NCBI GenBank assembly: GCA_031216915.1
Contig: CM062288.1
Coordinates: 175,563,919-175,627,918 of the forward strand
Length of the DNA: 64,000 nt
Reading direction: 5' to 3'
Source of the DNA: Pictodentalium vernedei
Lineage: Eukaryota; Mollusca; Scaphopoda; Dentaliida; Dentaliidae
Shown: in pieces, positions 44,941-56,800 of the stretch
How the letters are laid out: every line of letters begins with the position of its first letter
Position numbering within the stretch: the first letter of the stretch is position 1
Program-made: the position numbers and the translations under genes
The notes under the pieces: generated by a model
What the model saw: only the letters and a program-made list of their open reading frames with translations
The model's database searches: none
What the model was told of the DNA's origin: nothing

Positions 44941-46248
44941 TCCGTCCACACTCTCAGTCCTGAAGAGTCCAGCCTTCTGTCCAAGGGTTTTCATTTCTGC
45001 CCCGACCCCAAATTCAACAACAAGGGACAATTATCCAAAGATACAAAGGATTTCTTCCGACGCCTTCGGCTTAAGTTATCCTTTTATGATACCGACACCC
45101 CCACTCAGGCTGATAACCTTCAAGATAGACTACAAAGAAAATTCAGACCTAAATCTACATGGACTCCACCTCCCAGAGACGACACCTGTCTCGAAGCCTT
45201 ATACCGAACCAGCACGTTCTCAATCCTCACTAACCAGGACAAAAGATTTCATGTAGATAACCTGACACCAGGAGAGCGATCCGCTTTGAGATCCCTCTCC
45301 GAAAACAAGAGCTTTGTAATCAAACAGTTCGATAAGGGCTCTGGAATAATCGTATGGGACCGTACTGACTACGTTAATGAAGCTTACCACCAACTTAATG
45401 ACGAACGATTCTACATTAAAAAGCAAGAAAACCTTACTGAACACCACAATAATCTCATCAAGGCTACATTAGACAAGTTGGTATTAAAAAATGAAATTAC
45501 CCCAAAAATGAGAGATGGCTTAATCTGCATCTCGCCATGGACCCCTCAACTTTACCTTCTACCCAAGGTCCACAAATCCAAAACCAGGGGTCAGGTCCCC
45601 GGCTGACCCATCATTATTGGCAGTGGGGGACCCACTTAACTCATTAGTAGCTTTGTAGATGAACATATTAAGGACTTCGTTAAATCATATCCTAGCTGCT
45701 TACGCGACACGAACGACCTACTACTTAAACTCCAGGAATTACTGCCTCTTCCGAAAAATTTTATTCTATGTACCATGGACGTAACATCACTCTACACCAA
45801 TATACCAAACCATGAGGGCCTTCTAGCGGTAGCTCGCAGTATACTGAAGCACAAACCCAACTGGGAACTAACCGCTACAAGCCTTCTTGGACTGCTGAAA
45901 ATAGTCTTACAATGTCATAATTTCGAATTTAACCATGAACACTTCCTCCAAATTGGGGGCACTGCTATGGGCACTATGGTCGCACCGACATTCGCCAATA
46001 TATTCATGGGTGAACTCGAAACTAAACTCATTAATGAATTTCACCTTAAACCTGAACTATACCATCGATATATCGACGACATTTTCCTCATCTGGACCCA
46101 CGGGGAAGATTCACTCAAAAATTTCATCCACCATTTCAATTCTGCACATCCCACTATCAAATTCACTACCGAATATTCCACCACTTCGGTGAACTTCCTG
46201 GACGTGACCATCAAGAAAACCGATGATAGAATCACTACAGATTTATAA
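44941..46248 (+). pseudogene. Penelope reverse transcriptase region
   Basis: Motifs in order: FCPDPKFNNKGQLSKDTKDF, VIKQFDKGSGIIVWDRTDYV, YLLPKVHKSKTRGQVPG, the A motif MDVTSLYTNIP, the B motif GTAMGTMVAPTFANIFMGEL and the catalytic YIDDIF. These are diagnostic of Penelope-like RTs. Broken in a few places, so no single protein can be made. Confidence 0.9.
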
Positions 46249-46716
46249 ACCAAACCAACAGACACACACGCCTATCTCAAGCTGACTGCTGCCACCTCCC
46301 AAGCTTATTTAAAGCATCCCATAGTCAGCTGTTTCGAGTCAAACATATCTGTAGTGAAAACATTGACTCTGAACGCCAGGTCTTCAATATGCTCTCCCAC
46401 TTCTCCAAACGTGGATACACATCTGAAATGCTACATACAGCTCTTAACAAGGTTACTTCAATAGAAAGAAATAACATCATCAACTCTAGAGCTAATCGGT
46501 CAAAACCAGACCAGACCCGCATTCCATTCATGACAAATTATCACCCATAAAATACGGAGATTTACACACGCCGCTGCCTTTGGCCAGTCTTACACGGCAG
46601 TGAAACTGGCAGAACAGTATTTAATTCACCCCCCCCCCCCCCTCATCCTTGCCCGCAGACGTAATCCCTCCTTGAAAGATATCCTTACACAAGCCAAATT
46701 ACCTCCACTCCACTAA

Positions 46717-47172
46717 GTGAGTGGGAAAATTATCCTAAATCCACGTAACCATTGCAAGACACTAAAATGCAACATTTGCCTTCAACTACCCAAAACATTA
46801 TGGTTTCATAGCACTATCACGAAAAAGCGCTTCAAAGGTCCACGCAGTACAAATTTTGTGACCAGGAATTGCATTTACCTCTTGCACTGTCACCACTGCG
46901 ACAAACAGTACATTGGTGAAACTAAAAGACATTTCCATATCCACATCAGAGAACACCTGGCGGATATTAAACACACACGAGACACTCCTATTGCCATCCA
47001 CTTTAATGGCACCAATCACTCGATATCCGACCTTCGCTACCATATTATACAGGTACTATACTCCGATCCGGAGCTACCTACCAATACGGAACAGCGCCGC
47101 CTAAGTGAAGTCCATTGGATCTTCAACCTCAAAATGCTACAACCATTTGGCCTCAACAGAAAAGACTTTTAA
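46717..47172 (+). pseudogene. Penelope GIY-YIG endonuclease
   Basis: HCHHCDKQYIGETKRHFHIH followed by REHLADIKH is the GIY-YIG fold with its YIG, R and EH residues, preceded by a zinc-type HCHHC. A C-terminal endonuclease marks the EN+ Penelope group. It ends at ACTTTTAATTAAG near the element's 3' end. Confidence 0.9.
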
Positions 47173-47210
47173 TTAAGTTGATTATATTTAGTTTAATTCT
47201 TAAAGTCAAT

Positions 47211-49678
47211 GACCACTGGAGGAGATTACGGTGAGCATATAGTCAATGGCTCTACTGTCCGTGCATGCATACTTCTATACAAATGTTAAGCATTATAACT
47301 CAAGGTGGAAGGAAATTCACATATTGTGGTTTTTGTCTGTGCATACACACTAGAGTTATGACCTTTGCTACATTTAGAAAACTTTCTGTATGATCGTTTT
47401 GCATTATAACAAAGTATCAGCTGTCATATTTTGATGTACTCTGCTATGGTGAAAGACTATCAGGGGGAAGAATATTCACACATACTTTGGTTGTGCATGC
47501 ATGCCAGAGTTATGCTCCTTGTTATACTCACAGAACATTTTGTATTATCACTCGAGCATCGGTAAACATATTTTGATCTCCTCAGGCATGGTGACCTTCA
47601 TGGGGAAAAGGATATCAACACATTGCAATTTTCATCTACACATACATACCACTGTTATACCCCTGTGAGACTTGTAAAAACTGTCCCTATTAACTCTTTG
47701 CATTGTTTTTTGTCAATGGGAAAAATGTTTATTAAATAGCAGCAGAAAATAGAATAATTTTTATATCGCCCATGTTGAATGGGTATCCTGGGGAGTTTAA
47801 TCAAGTTTTGCCTGCATGCGTGATTGCAGACATTTATGCTATCTTGAAAAGTGCTCATGGAGCTCTGCCAAACAATACATAATAGATTAAATATCTCAGT
47901 TGGACATGCAGTGGCTAAATAGGTCTATAAACTTGGGGAATTCAGTGGCTGTCAAGTAATTCTTTGGTGAGTTATAATATTTCTTTATATTCAATTAAAG
48001 GGAGTTTACTCTAACTTATATGCAGTTAACAGATCAACTTTGTACTGAAGGGGTGGCAGATGGTTTGGTGTTTGAAAATTAAATGCAGTTCACAGGATTA
48101 TTTAATAAAGAGATTTCTATCATGCTCCAGATCCTGTTTTATACTTTTTATCTGTTTCAAACAATGTTCGGTAGAACCATGTTTGAACTCACTTTTCCAT
48201 TGAAAACATGTATTTGGAAGGAATACTGAGCGTTATCAAAATTTGGTTAATTTTTAAGAGCTGTATTGAAGAAGCTAAAATATATCAAGTATTTGCATTT
48301 GAAGAACTGCAACTAAAACTGTGCAGAAAGCAAAAAAAATACTCCGATCCATGATATAAATTTCAAATGAATCACAATGTATTTTAAGTTTAATGAACAG
48401 AAATTTACTCTGTAAATTTAACCATCACGTAATTAACCCTTTTCCATTCTCACAATATCAAAATTGCTGTTTTTGTTTTTCCTAATTTTCCACAAATATT
48501 TAACAAAACCTTATCATGTGAACCCCACATTGGAATGAACTAGAGGAGCTTGTTCCAGCGGTGTATCACATGACATGGCTTTGTTGAAATATTTTTCAAA
48601 ATAATATTTTTTCAACTGCTTAATTTGTAAATTACGAGGCCAGAATGACCTTTTCATTAGGTAACAGGCCAGTTTTGTATGGTATGGGAAATGGTTTGGT
48701 ATTTCAGAAGTGTCTGAAATTAATATTTACTTTAGTGAACAGATATTACATTTCAGCAGGGCCAGCTGAGCTATATATCATTTAAGCATAGCATTCAAAT
48801 GCATATAGTTTAATTTTTTTCTATGATCTTCAAAAGGTTTGCATTTAATTGGTCGAAATGAGTTTTTCATAACTAGATGAATGTTTTTCTTATCATATGA
48901 ATGTTTTTACTGTTTTCCTGCTCATCTGTCAAAACAATTGTGGGCATGTCTATTGTGCAGTTAAATCATTCACCTGTAACCCCAAATATAGGCCTGATAT
49001 TTTCAGGAGAGCAATTTATTCGCTCACCTACTGCTCACCTTAAAAAAATTAAGGAGGCTAAAAAGTAGCCCTCCTGGCCTTAGAAAAACATGATTACCAT
49101 AATAGCCTATTCCTGAAACCCACATCATTTCTAATCTCTGCTATGTTAGTGGTCTCTGTAAGATGGCAACACTGCTCCTCCTACACCTCTGGCCCCTGCC
49201 AATGCCCAGTGTGGGAGGGGCAGTGGAGCCATCTCACAGAGACTACCTTGTTAGCAGCACCAAATAAAATGTACAATGCCCACTAGGTAGAATTCATTAA
49301 TAGTAAAACTTCATTTTGCCTCGTTTAGCTTTTGTAAGCTTGAGGGGAGCTAATTGCTCCCCAAGGCCATGCGAGGGGAGCGGTTTTTAGCCCTCCTGCA
49401 TTTTTAAGAATGCTAGGCCTGCAAATATCTCATAATTTTCCCCTGAAAAGTGGGTTGGTATTGAGTCTGAGCAAGTTTGCATTCTTTATCATATTGAAAA
49501 ATTAATTCACAAATTAGTTTTCACATAGCTTGCTTACTCTAGTTTTCCTCTGGAGTATTCAAAACTGCAGTAGTCATCGTTTGAGATTATCATGACAAAA
49601 GTGGAAATACTCTATATTAATTTCTCTGATAAAGCAACAGATAATACCTTGCAGTTCTTATACACATGAAACTAATCT
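47211..49678. other. intron 5, mostly unassigned
   Basis: AT-rich intron. It contains a GAATGAACT hairpin copy at 48515-48575, a remnant of the CAGTGGAAC MITE near 47960-48130, and a GGAGGGCT/AGCCCTCC pair around 49055-49075 and 49390-49405 that may be the ends of an unclassified element. No gene. Confidence 0.4.
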
Positions 49679-49690
49679 GTGAAGATTCAA

Positions 49691-50105
49691 TTTATTTATT
49701 TATTTATTTATTGGAGTTTAAAGGTCATATACTGATACACAATGGCCAGTCATGACCGTGACAGTTTTACGGGTGGAGGAAGCCGGAGTACCCGGAAAGA
49801 ACCACCGAGCAATGACGAGCAGCTGCCAGCTCCCCAAGATTGTAACTCCACACTGCAGCGCAGGCAGGGTTAGATCGGTTGAAGACATGCGTACCATCGA
49901 CGTGCAGTACGCCTTAGTACACGGCATCATCGTACCCCCATATAGACAATCGGGGTTAAGTGCCTTGCCCAAGGACTCAACGCGGGAGACCGAATTGATC
50001 GCTCAGATGGTCACCCATCTGAGGATTAACCGGGCTCGATGTTGCTTAACTTTGGTGATCTGACAAGAACCGGTTACTGCAATGCCACCGCGCCCCTGCG
50101 CCCCC
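49691..50105 (-). mobile_element. 5S rRNA-headed SINE with 12 bp target duplication
   Basis: GTGAAGATTCAA flanks it at 49679-49690 and 50106-50117. On the minus strand the head contains CAAAGTTAAGCAACATCGAG, CCCGGTTAAT and GATGGGTGACCATCTG, the 5S rRNA internal promoter (A box, intermediate element, C box). The body (TACTAAGGCGTACTGCACG, GGGTACTCCGGCTTCCTCC) and tail are those of the tRNA-headed SINE at 35063. It belongs to the SINE3 type by head. 5S-headed SINEs are much rarer than tRNA-headed ones. Confidence 0.9.
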
Positions 50106-50362
50106 GTGAAGATTCAAATACTAAGATATAAATGCGTGTGTGACTCTCTCTCTCTTTCTGTCTTTGATGTCTGTATTTAGACAGTTTTGATGATACAGAG
50201 CTCAGATTTGGTACAAGGGAGTAATTTTGTCCAAGGAGTAACAAGTTATTTGTTTCTACCATCTCTGATCAAACCTTACTGGGCTCTAGCACAATTTTTT
50301 TTTTTTTATCTGTTAGGTATTTCCTGTTATATGGACAATAATGAGGCCAACAACTCCACATA

Positions 50363-50773
50363 CAGTGGAACCCTGTTAATTGAAAACCCACTTTAGCAGT
50401 GAAAATTATTCAATCAACAAGATGATCAAGAGCAATTTATTCACTTTTCAGTATTCTAGAGATAAATGGACCATTTATTCTATTATATCTTGTTTGATAG
50501 AGCTATGTCAAACAAGATATAACAGATTAAATACCTGTATTGAATGCACTGAGGTCAAATAGGTCTGTAGACAAGGTGAATTTGGTGACTGTCAGGGTAA
50601 TTTCTTGACATATTACAAGATTTTTTATTCCACTAACCTAAATGCAATTAACAGGACAATTATGTACAATTGGTATGGTAAATGGTTTTGAGTTTGAAAC
50701 TTATATTTGATTAACAGGGTTATCGAAATATTTGATTAACAGGGATATCCAATTAAGTGAACTCCTCTCCCTG
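50363..50773. mobile_element. 411 bp CAGTGGAACC MITE (pogo-like), complete
   Basis: TA flanks both ends (50361-50362, 50774-50775). Ends CAGTGGAACCCTGTTAATTG and GGATATCCAATTAAGTG...CCCTG. A central hairpin CTTGTTTGATAGAGCTATGT is shared by the family. CAG ends with TA targets fit the pogo/Tigger branch of Tc1-mariner; this is inference. No ORF. Confidence 0.75.
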
Positions 50774-51020
50774 TAGGAACTCTGGAAAGTGAAGCAGCGT
50801 GTTTTTAATGCAGTAAACTAGCTCTGTTTCACTGGTAAAATAGGACCCAGTTGCTAAGACTGGGAGTGGAAATCCTCTAAATTGGGCAGTGTACTCCCAC
50901 CCATGGGAATCCTGGGAAGTGAAGCGATGCTTGTTTACTGTGGTAAACAAGCTCTGAACTTCTGGTGAAATAGGGCCCAGCGACCAATGCTTTGGGTGGA
51001 AGTCCTCTAAAATGTGTAAC
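50774..51020. repeat. tandem duplication of about 125 bp
   Basis: GGAACTCTGGAAAGTGAAGC and GGAATCCTGGGAAGTGAAGC start two diverged units, each ending with a GTGGAA(A/G)TCCTCTAAA block. Confidence 0.75.
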
Positions 51021-51044
51021 ATTGGTATAAACTATTGACTAAAC

Positions 51045-51240
51045 TTGACTTTATTTCAATGTTCTGGTCCCGATTAGCCATTATGCAGAAATATGTGACC
51101 TTACACACCATTATATATATAAATAGTGGGCAACATGGTTATAAACATTTGACTAACTTGACTCTGTCTCCATGTTGCAGTCACGATTAGTCATTGTGTT
51201 GTAATATGTGACCTTAAACACCAATAAATTAATAAACTTG
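51045..51240 (+). mobile_element. two SINE tail fragments in tandem
   Basis: CCCGATTAGCCATTATGCAG..ATATGTGACC and CACGATTAGTCATTGTG..ATATGTGACCTTAAACACC match the 3' end of the SINEs at 35063 and 49691. 5'-truncated. Confidence 0.7.
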
Positions 51241-51376
51241 CTCAACTGTTCTATTCTGTTTACCCCCACAGGTAATACAAAGACATCACAGGTTATTACA
51301 AAGTTATTATTTATGAGTAAGCAATTAGCTGTACAAAAAGTTTATAACTGTTAATTTTTTTTTCTTAATTTTCCAG

Positions 51377-51451
51377 AATGGAGAGTTGAAGTTGGCTGAT
51401 TTTGGTTTAGCACGGTCTTTTGGAATACCAGTTAGATTTTATTCTGCAGAG
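51377..51451 (+). CDS. CDK5: CDK5 exon 6
   Basis: It encodes [28 protein letters not shown] starts the activation segment, and the S of YSAE corresponds to CDK5 Ser159. The residue two before it is F (codon TTT) where vertebrate and fly CDK5 have C (VRCYSAE or VKCYSAE), a single-base difference from TGT. Acceptor TTCCAG, donor GAG|GTATAC, phase 0. Confidence 0.96.
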
Positions 51452-52269
51452 GTATACAGATAAAAGTATTATTAAACAGAGCATTTCTGTTATATGGCTC
51501 AGACGAAATATTATTTTTCTGATGATTTATCAAGACATAAAATTTAAATTTGATTCAAATGATGGCTGCTACAAGCACTCACAGCTCAAGGTGAGATCAG
51601 TCTCTTGAGAAATTGAACAAATCATTTATTTTTTTAAATAACTGTTTAAATTTTAATGTCACTGAAAGCATTATGAATGAGGATTCAGCCCTATCACTTG
51701 TTTTCAATTCTTTATTTTACATCTGTCTCTGTAAACCGGCTGACCCTTAATTGCCAAGACTGCAAAATGACTGTGGAAATCTGCTACAGAGCAGTGGCAT
51801 AGACACAGTGAAGTATGGAAAGTATTAACCTTCTGTACACCGATGTTGAAATATCAAAATTTCAATTAGGGATTTGACCAATTCAGCTCTATCAAACAAA
51901 ATTTAATTGGTAAAATTCCTAATTGCATTATAGGAAAAATTTGCGAAGTCAGATTCCCAATTTGCTGGGCCCTACTTGTTTAGCTTGTTCCATTGAGGGA
52001 TCACAACACTGAGGACGAAAAGTGAAAAGGTTCTCGTTTCCTGACCTATCCTAATTTTCATATCCAAACCTAATCTTTTTATCAGCACTTAACAAAAATG
52101 TTATCTCCATTTAAAATGTTATCGGAACATACCTATGGACTGGATTTCAGATACATGGGCACCACGAAAATAAGGCATACCTTTCAACCCTCCATCTAAC
52201 CAAAATAGCAGACAACACTTTAAAAACAAATTGCATAACTGAAATGTTTATACCTCCCCCCCCCCCCCC

Positions 52270-52660
52270 CCTCCCCAACTGTACCGTCCATCCCGAAATT
52301 CAATCATGAATAACTTGTAAAGTACTTGGTTGGGTAACTTGATATTTGGTATGTAAGTGTATCCTATTGCTTTATACCTATAGTGAAATGCAGGTGTCGT
52401 GCAAGATTTTATTGCTGGAGTTATTGTCCCTTATGGACTTAGAAATTTGTCCACCTTGAAATTAATTCATGAATAACTTGTAGAGTACTCAATGGAATGA
52501 CTTCATATTTTGTGTGTAAGTCTATCCTATTGATGTCTACCCACAGTACAAGGCAGATGTTATGCAGTGTATTATTGTAGGAGTTATTGCATTTTATGGA
52601 CTTTTATGATTTTGTCCATCCCAAAATTCAATCATGAATAACTTGTTTAATTAAGGGTAC
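52270..52660. repeat. 165-170 bp tandem repeat, two to three units
   Basis: AATCATGAATAACTTGTAAA, TTCATGAATAACTTGTAGAG and AATCATGAATAACTTGTTTA start at about 52300, 52466 and 52632, with TGTAAGT.TATCCTATTG in each unit. Intron 6. Confidence 0.75.
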
Positions 52661-53094
52661 CTTTATGGTGCAATCAACTCCTCCCACAATTTCTAATGTG
52701 GAGAGTTGAAACTTTAGGATATGGTTACACATATCTTATAGATGCGCAACATATATAAAGTATGCAGAAAATTTTTTTCCCACAAAATTAGAGGCGGAGG
52801 TATCTTTTTGTGTAACCCTATGGTGACACTTAATACTTCTTATGATATATGCCCCTATCGTCTGTAATCTGTAACAGGTCTGTCATCTGTCATCCTTCAG
52901 TGTCACCCAGTAATAAATGTTTCATTTCTGTAATGCTATCCATGGTATTGCAGGTGGGAGTATATGCCACCCTCGACTTTGCACTAGTTTATTTTATTTT
53001 TTGCCCCAAAACATAGCCTATGACCCCTCACTGGAATGAGCTCAGTGAAAAATTGCACTTTCTGATTTTGAGCAACTGTATGAGAAGAAAATAA

Positions 53095-55400
53095 AATTTC
53101 AACAAAAAAAAGAAATCCCAACCGACCAACCCTATTTTTCTACTGCATGTTACCAGTGTGCTATGGTATCTCACCTCCCTGATCATTGCCCTCACTCTCC
53201 CCGATGGGGTGGGGGAGATAAACTGAGTTAACCTAGTTTATTTCCCCCCCCCCCGCCCTGCAGGGCCGACTAGTTTATCCTCTCCCCCCACACCCCAGCC
53301 CTTTGATTTTGAAAAACCGAGGTGCACCTTCTCTGTTGCTCAGTGCTTTTGAGATTTAGGTGAAAATTTTTTTGTTCTATATCAGGAAATGGACGTGTAA
53401 CTTGTTAGTCAAAACGCCAATCTCCAGATGTAATATCATGCATTGATTTTATCCCATAAAGAAAACTTTCCATGACATTTTGTTTCTTGTTTTATCCGCC
53501 ATATTTTCAAGAAAAAGTATTGTGTATTTTGACTCAGATTTGTACAAACTTGTTACTTATCCACTAATAACATACACATAAATATTATCTTCAGTTTTAC
53601 ATAGATTTCAAAAAGGTATTTTTCTGGTGAATTATTAAATCATAGCACAATATATTTTAACCTATTTACACACAACTGTTCTCTGCATGAAAAAATTCCA
53701 GAATCAAAACCAAAATTCCCTGACAGTTGATGATGCTACTCTGATTGACATACAGGCATGCCTATAAGACTTTGTTTCACCACTGCATAACAGATTTCAT
53801 AACTCAACTCCAACTGACAAGAATTTGTTGACGACTCCTCTGACATACTTTAAGAGCTGACTGGTGGACTAAACTTGATTGTTTATTGAATCAAATTGAC
53901 AAAAATCACTCTTGAACATCTTGCCTTCAACAGTATTATTGTGTTATTATGCCCCAACTTGAAAAGTCTAAGGGGTATCTAGTGGAGACCTCCTTCCATC
54001 TGTTCGTCCATCCATCTGTCCATCCGTACCAACAGTTTCCCTTGTATCTCAGCCTCTCCTACTCTGATTTGAATGATATTTGGCATTGTGATAGAGCATC
54101 ATGAGTGAACAATACCTGTGAGTTTATTCCACACAATTTTTCCAGAGTTATGGTCCTTTTTCACTCTTTTGACTTCGAAAACTTTTGGCAGGTCGAGGGC
54201 ATTGGCACACACTTTGCATTGCCCCTCTTGTTTAATTATAATTTAAATTAATATTGTTGAAATATGATTGTGTCAAATTACTATTCAAATTAAACTGTAA
54301 TGATCTACATGAGATGATGATCAGTTTGAACTGATACAATGTAACAAATAAACATTAGTTAAATGAATCTGATGCAGAAGAGAAATGAAATCGACATACC
54401 AATTGCAATTCTTCCCATATGTAACATGTACTGTTATATGCACTTGTTAGTGATGCTTTGTTGCTTTTGGATCAGTGCACACAATGTGGAACTGTCTTGG
54501 CAGATTTGTTAACAGCTTAACCCTTGGATGGTTTATGCATTTTGAAATGAAATTAACACAGTGACTTAAACAGGATTTTCAAGGCATGCTCTTGATCGCT
54601 CGCTGGTTTTGAAATCCATGTGCACCATGGTGTACAAGTGCCAAAGCACACCTCAAAATCAAAGGACTGCCTGCATCCTTATTATCTTCCCCCACCAGGA
54701 ATTTCTCTCCCTAATTACCTCCTTGAAACTTAGTTTCCTTTTCTCATTCAGTGCCATTATGTGATTCAAAAATTGTACCGTAGCACATGCCTCTTCAGCA
54801 GCCAGAGTGAATAGAAGTCAAGAAAAAAAATTTCATGAAAAATGTACCTATGATAGATAAGTAATTCATCTAAAAGCAGCTTGCTGATTTCAAGTGACTG
54901 TATGAAAAAATAAAATTTTACCAGAAATAAATCCCAACCAACTGACCCTTTTTTTCTACTGCATGTTATCGTTGTACTATATCTTCCCCATGATCATTGC
55001 CCTTCCCCTGCCACTCAGCCCACTCACCCACTGTATCTAGTTTCTCCCCCCCCCCCCACACACACACACCCCATGGAATTTTTCTTCCTGTATTGCATAA
55101 TCCAAATATTAGTTTCCTTTACTCACTCAGTTCCATTATGTGATTAAAAAATATATTGGAGAGGGTGGGGGGGGGGGGGTATAGCACTTTCCTTTTCAGC
55201 AACCAGATGAGATGAGATCAAGAAAACCTTTTTTCATGTGTAATATTAACTCATTCTTCTAAAAGCAGAAAATGCCTCTGTCACCTCTTTAATAAAGAAA
55301 TTACTATTAGATGCAACAAGTTAGATTACATCTTGTCATACAATACTGATTTGTAGGATGAAAGGGTGGGGGAGATAACCCAGCTAATTTTTGTATGTAA
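53095..55400. repeat. diverged duplicated segments in intron 6
   Basis: 53105-53275 and 54920-55050 share AAATCCCAACC, TTTTTCTACTGCATGTTA, GATCATTGCCCT and a C run. 54690-54850 and 55075-55240 share TTAGTTTCC, CTCA.TCAGT.CCATTATGTG, TTCAGCA.CCAGA and ATCAAGAAAA. It reads as an old local amplification of about 0.4 kb units. No gene. Confidence 0.6.
53936..54235. repeat. ATTATGCCCC...CTTGTTT repeat
   Basis: Starts ATTATGCCCCAACTTG, has a CATC/GTCC-rich part and CCAGAGTTATGGTCC, and ends GCCCCTCTTGTTT. Related to 14430-14720 and by its last bases to the AGCTCACC elements. Confidence 0.55.
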
Positions 55401-55560
55401 CAGGAGGATTTGGGCCATTTCTTAGGTAAGGAATTAAAAGGGCCAATGCCACATTAAGTTTCATCATTTTCAAAATTCTCATTTTATAAATACACCTGAT
55501 GATATTTAGGTAAACTGATTTGATGTTATTTGATATACATTTCAGTGAATTGTTATGATA

Positions 55561-55990
55561 CAGTGGAGCCCACTTAATTGGATATCTCTTAATTGTATAT
55601 CCCGGTTTATTGAATATAATTTTCAAACACAAAACCATTTACCATACCTTCAGTACAAATTTGATCTGTTAATTGCATATGGGTTGTAGAGTAAACTCTT
55701 GTTAATTGTATATAAATTTTTGTAATATGTCGAAAAAATTACTGTGACACGCACCAAATTCCCCTTATTTATCAACCTTTTTGGCCTCACTACATCCAAT
55801 ACAGGCATTTATTCTATTATATCTTGTTTGACAGAGCTCTATGAGCTCTGTCAAACAAGATATAATAGAATAAATGCTCAGTTTACCCCTAGAACACAGG
55901 AAACTGACCATATCCCTGTTGATTGTATACTTCTGTTAAATGAATAATTTTCACTGGCAAAATGGATATTCAGTTAAGAGGATTCTACTG
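55561..55990. mobile_element. 430 bp CAGTGGAGCC MITE, complete
   Basis: TA flanks both ends (55559-55560, 55991-55992). Ends CAGTGGAGCCCACTTAATTG and GGATATTCAGTTAAGAGGAT...CTG. The central hairpin ATATCTTGTTTGACAGAGCT at 55818-55873 is nearly perfect. Same family as 50363-50773, opposite orientation. Confidence 0.8.
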
Positions 55991-56189
55991 TATTTGTACA
56001 TATTATAGCAATAATCTATTACAATGAAACTATACACCTGGAACTTAATTAAGCACCCACTGAAATGTTTCATGATAGTGAAGTTACTGTTACTGATTAT
56101 TATGTTTTGATGATTGCTATGTCTTGAAGTACATTTCATCTAGTGAAACATGATGTTTCTGGTTGATAGCATACCCCAAACACCCCCCC

Positions 56190-56618
56190 CCCCCCCTCGT
56201 CCACGTGAAGCATATGTATATGTTAAATGAAAAGTAATTTTGCCAGTGAAATTATTCAATTGACATGAGCATTAAAGTAACAGGGACTTAGTCACTTTCC
56301 TGTATTCTAGAGCTAAACTGAACATTTATTCTATTATATCTTGTTTGACAGATCTCTGTCAATCAAGATATAATAAAAGAAACAGAGCTCTGTCAAACAA
56401 GATATAATAGATTGAATGTCTCTATTGGATGTATGGAGGCTAAATAGGTTTATAAACATAGGGAAATTGGTTGTTGCCAGGGTAATTTGTTGATTTATTA
56501 CAAGATTTTTTATTCAAATAACAGGAGTTTACTCTATATGTAATTAGCAGGCCAAATTTGTATATTCACTTAACAGATGTATACAATTAAGAGATATCCA
56601 ATTGATTGGTATCCACTG
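56190..56618. mobile_element. CAGTGGAAC MITE copy, left end lost
   Basis: It contains GCCAGTGAAATTATTCAATT, a compound central hairpin (56327-56413) with the TTGTTTGACAGA motif repeated, and a right end GAGATATCCAATTGATTGGT...CACTG followed by TA. It ends 29 bases before the acceptor of CDK5 exon 7. Confidence 0.72.
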
Positions 56619-56647
56619 TATTTCACAAAAACATTTTTACTTTGCAG

Positions 56648-56744
56648 GTTGTTACATTGTGGTATAGACCGCCTGATGTATTGTTTGGTGCTAAAATGTA
56701 CTCCACTTCAATAGATATGTGGTCAGCAGGATGTATATTTGCAG
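56648..56744 (+). CDS. CDK5: CDK5 exon 7 (last exon visible)
   Basis: It encodes [16 protein letters not shown] followed by [16 protein letters not shown] plus one base. [10 protein letters not shown] is the P+1 substrate loop, and the [11 protein letters not shown] helix is canonical. Acceptor TTGCAG, donor G|GTTTGA, phase 1, as expected if the next exon starts AG to make Glu. The next block (LANAGRPLFPG in vertebrates) is not seen in 56745-64000. Confidence 0.96.
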
Positions 56745-56800
56745 GTTTGACTAAAATTGTTCATATTGCTTTCTCAGGGCTAGAGTAATACATATTTGTT

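Larger units (their letters stand above)
43049..47194 (+). mobile_element. full-length Penelope-like element with 16 bp target duplication
   Basis: AATTCTTAAAGTCAAT flanks it exactly at 43033-43048 and 47195-47210. The parts in order are a leader with a hammerhead ribozyme, a Gln/Asn-rich N-terminal region, a reverse transcriptase and a GIY-YIG endonuclease. Complete in length but broken by a few frame changes. It lies in CDK5 intron 5. The intact 16-base duplication points to a fairly recent insertion. A 3' fragment of the same family lies at 14266-14425. Confidence 0.92.

Noticed and set aside
50004-50068. A 5S rRNA gene
   Set aside because: Only the internal part resembles 5S. It heads a SINE with a 12 bp target duplication.
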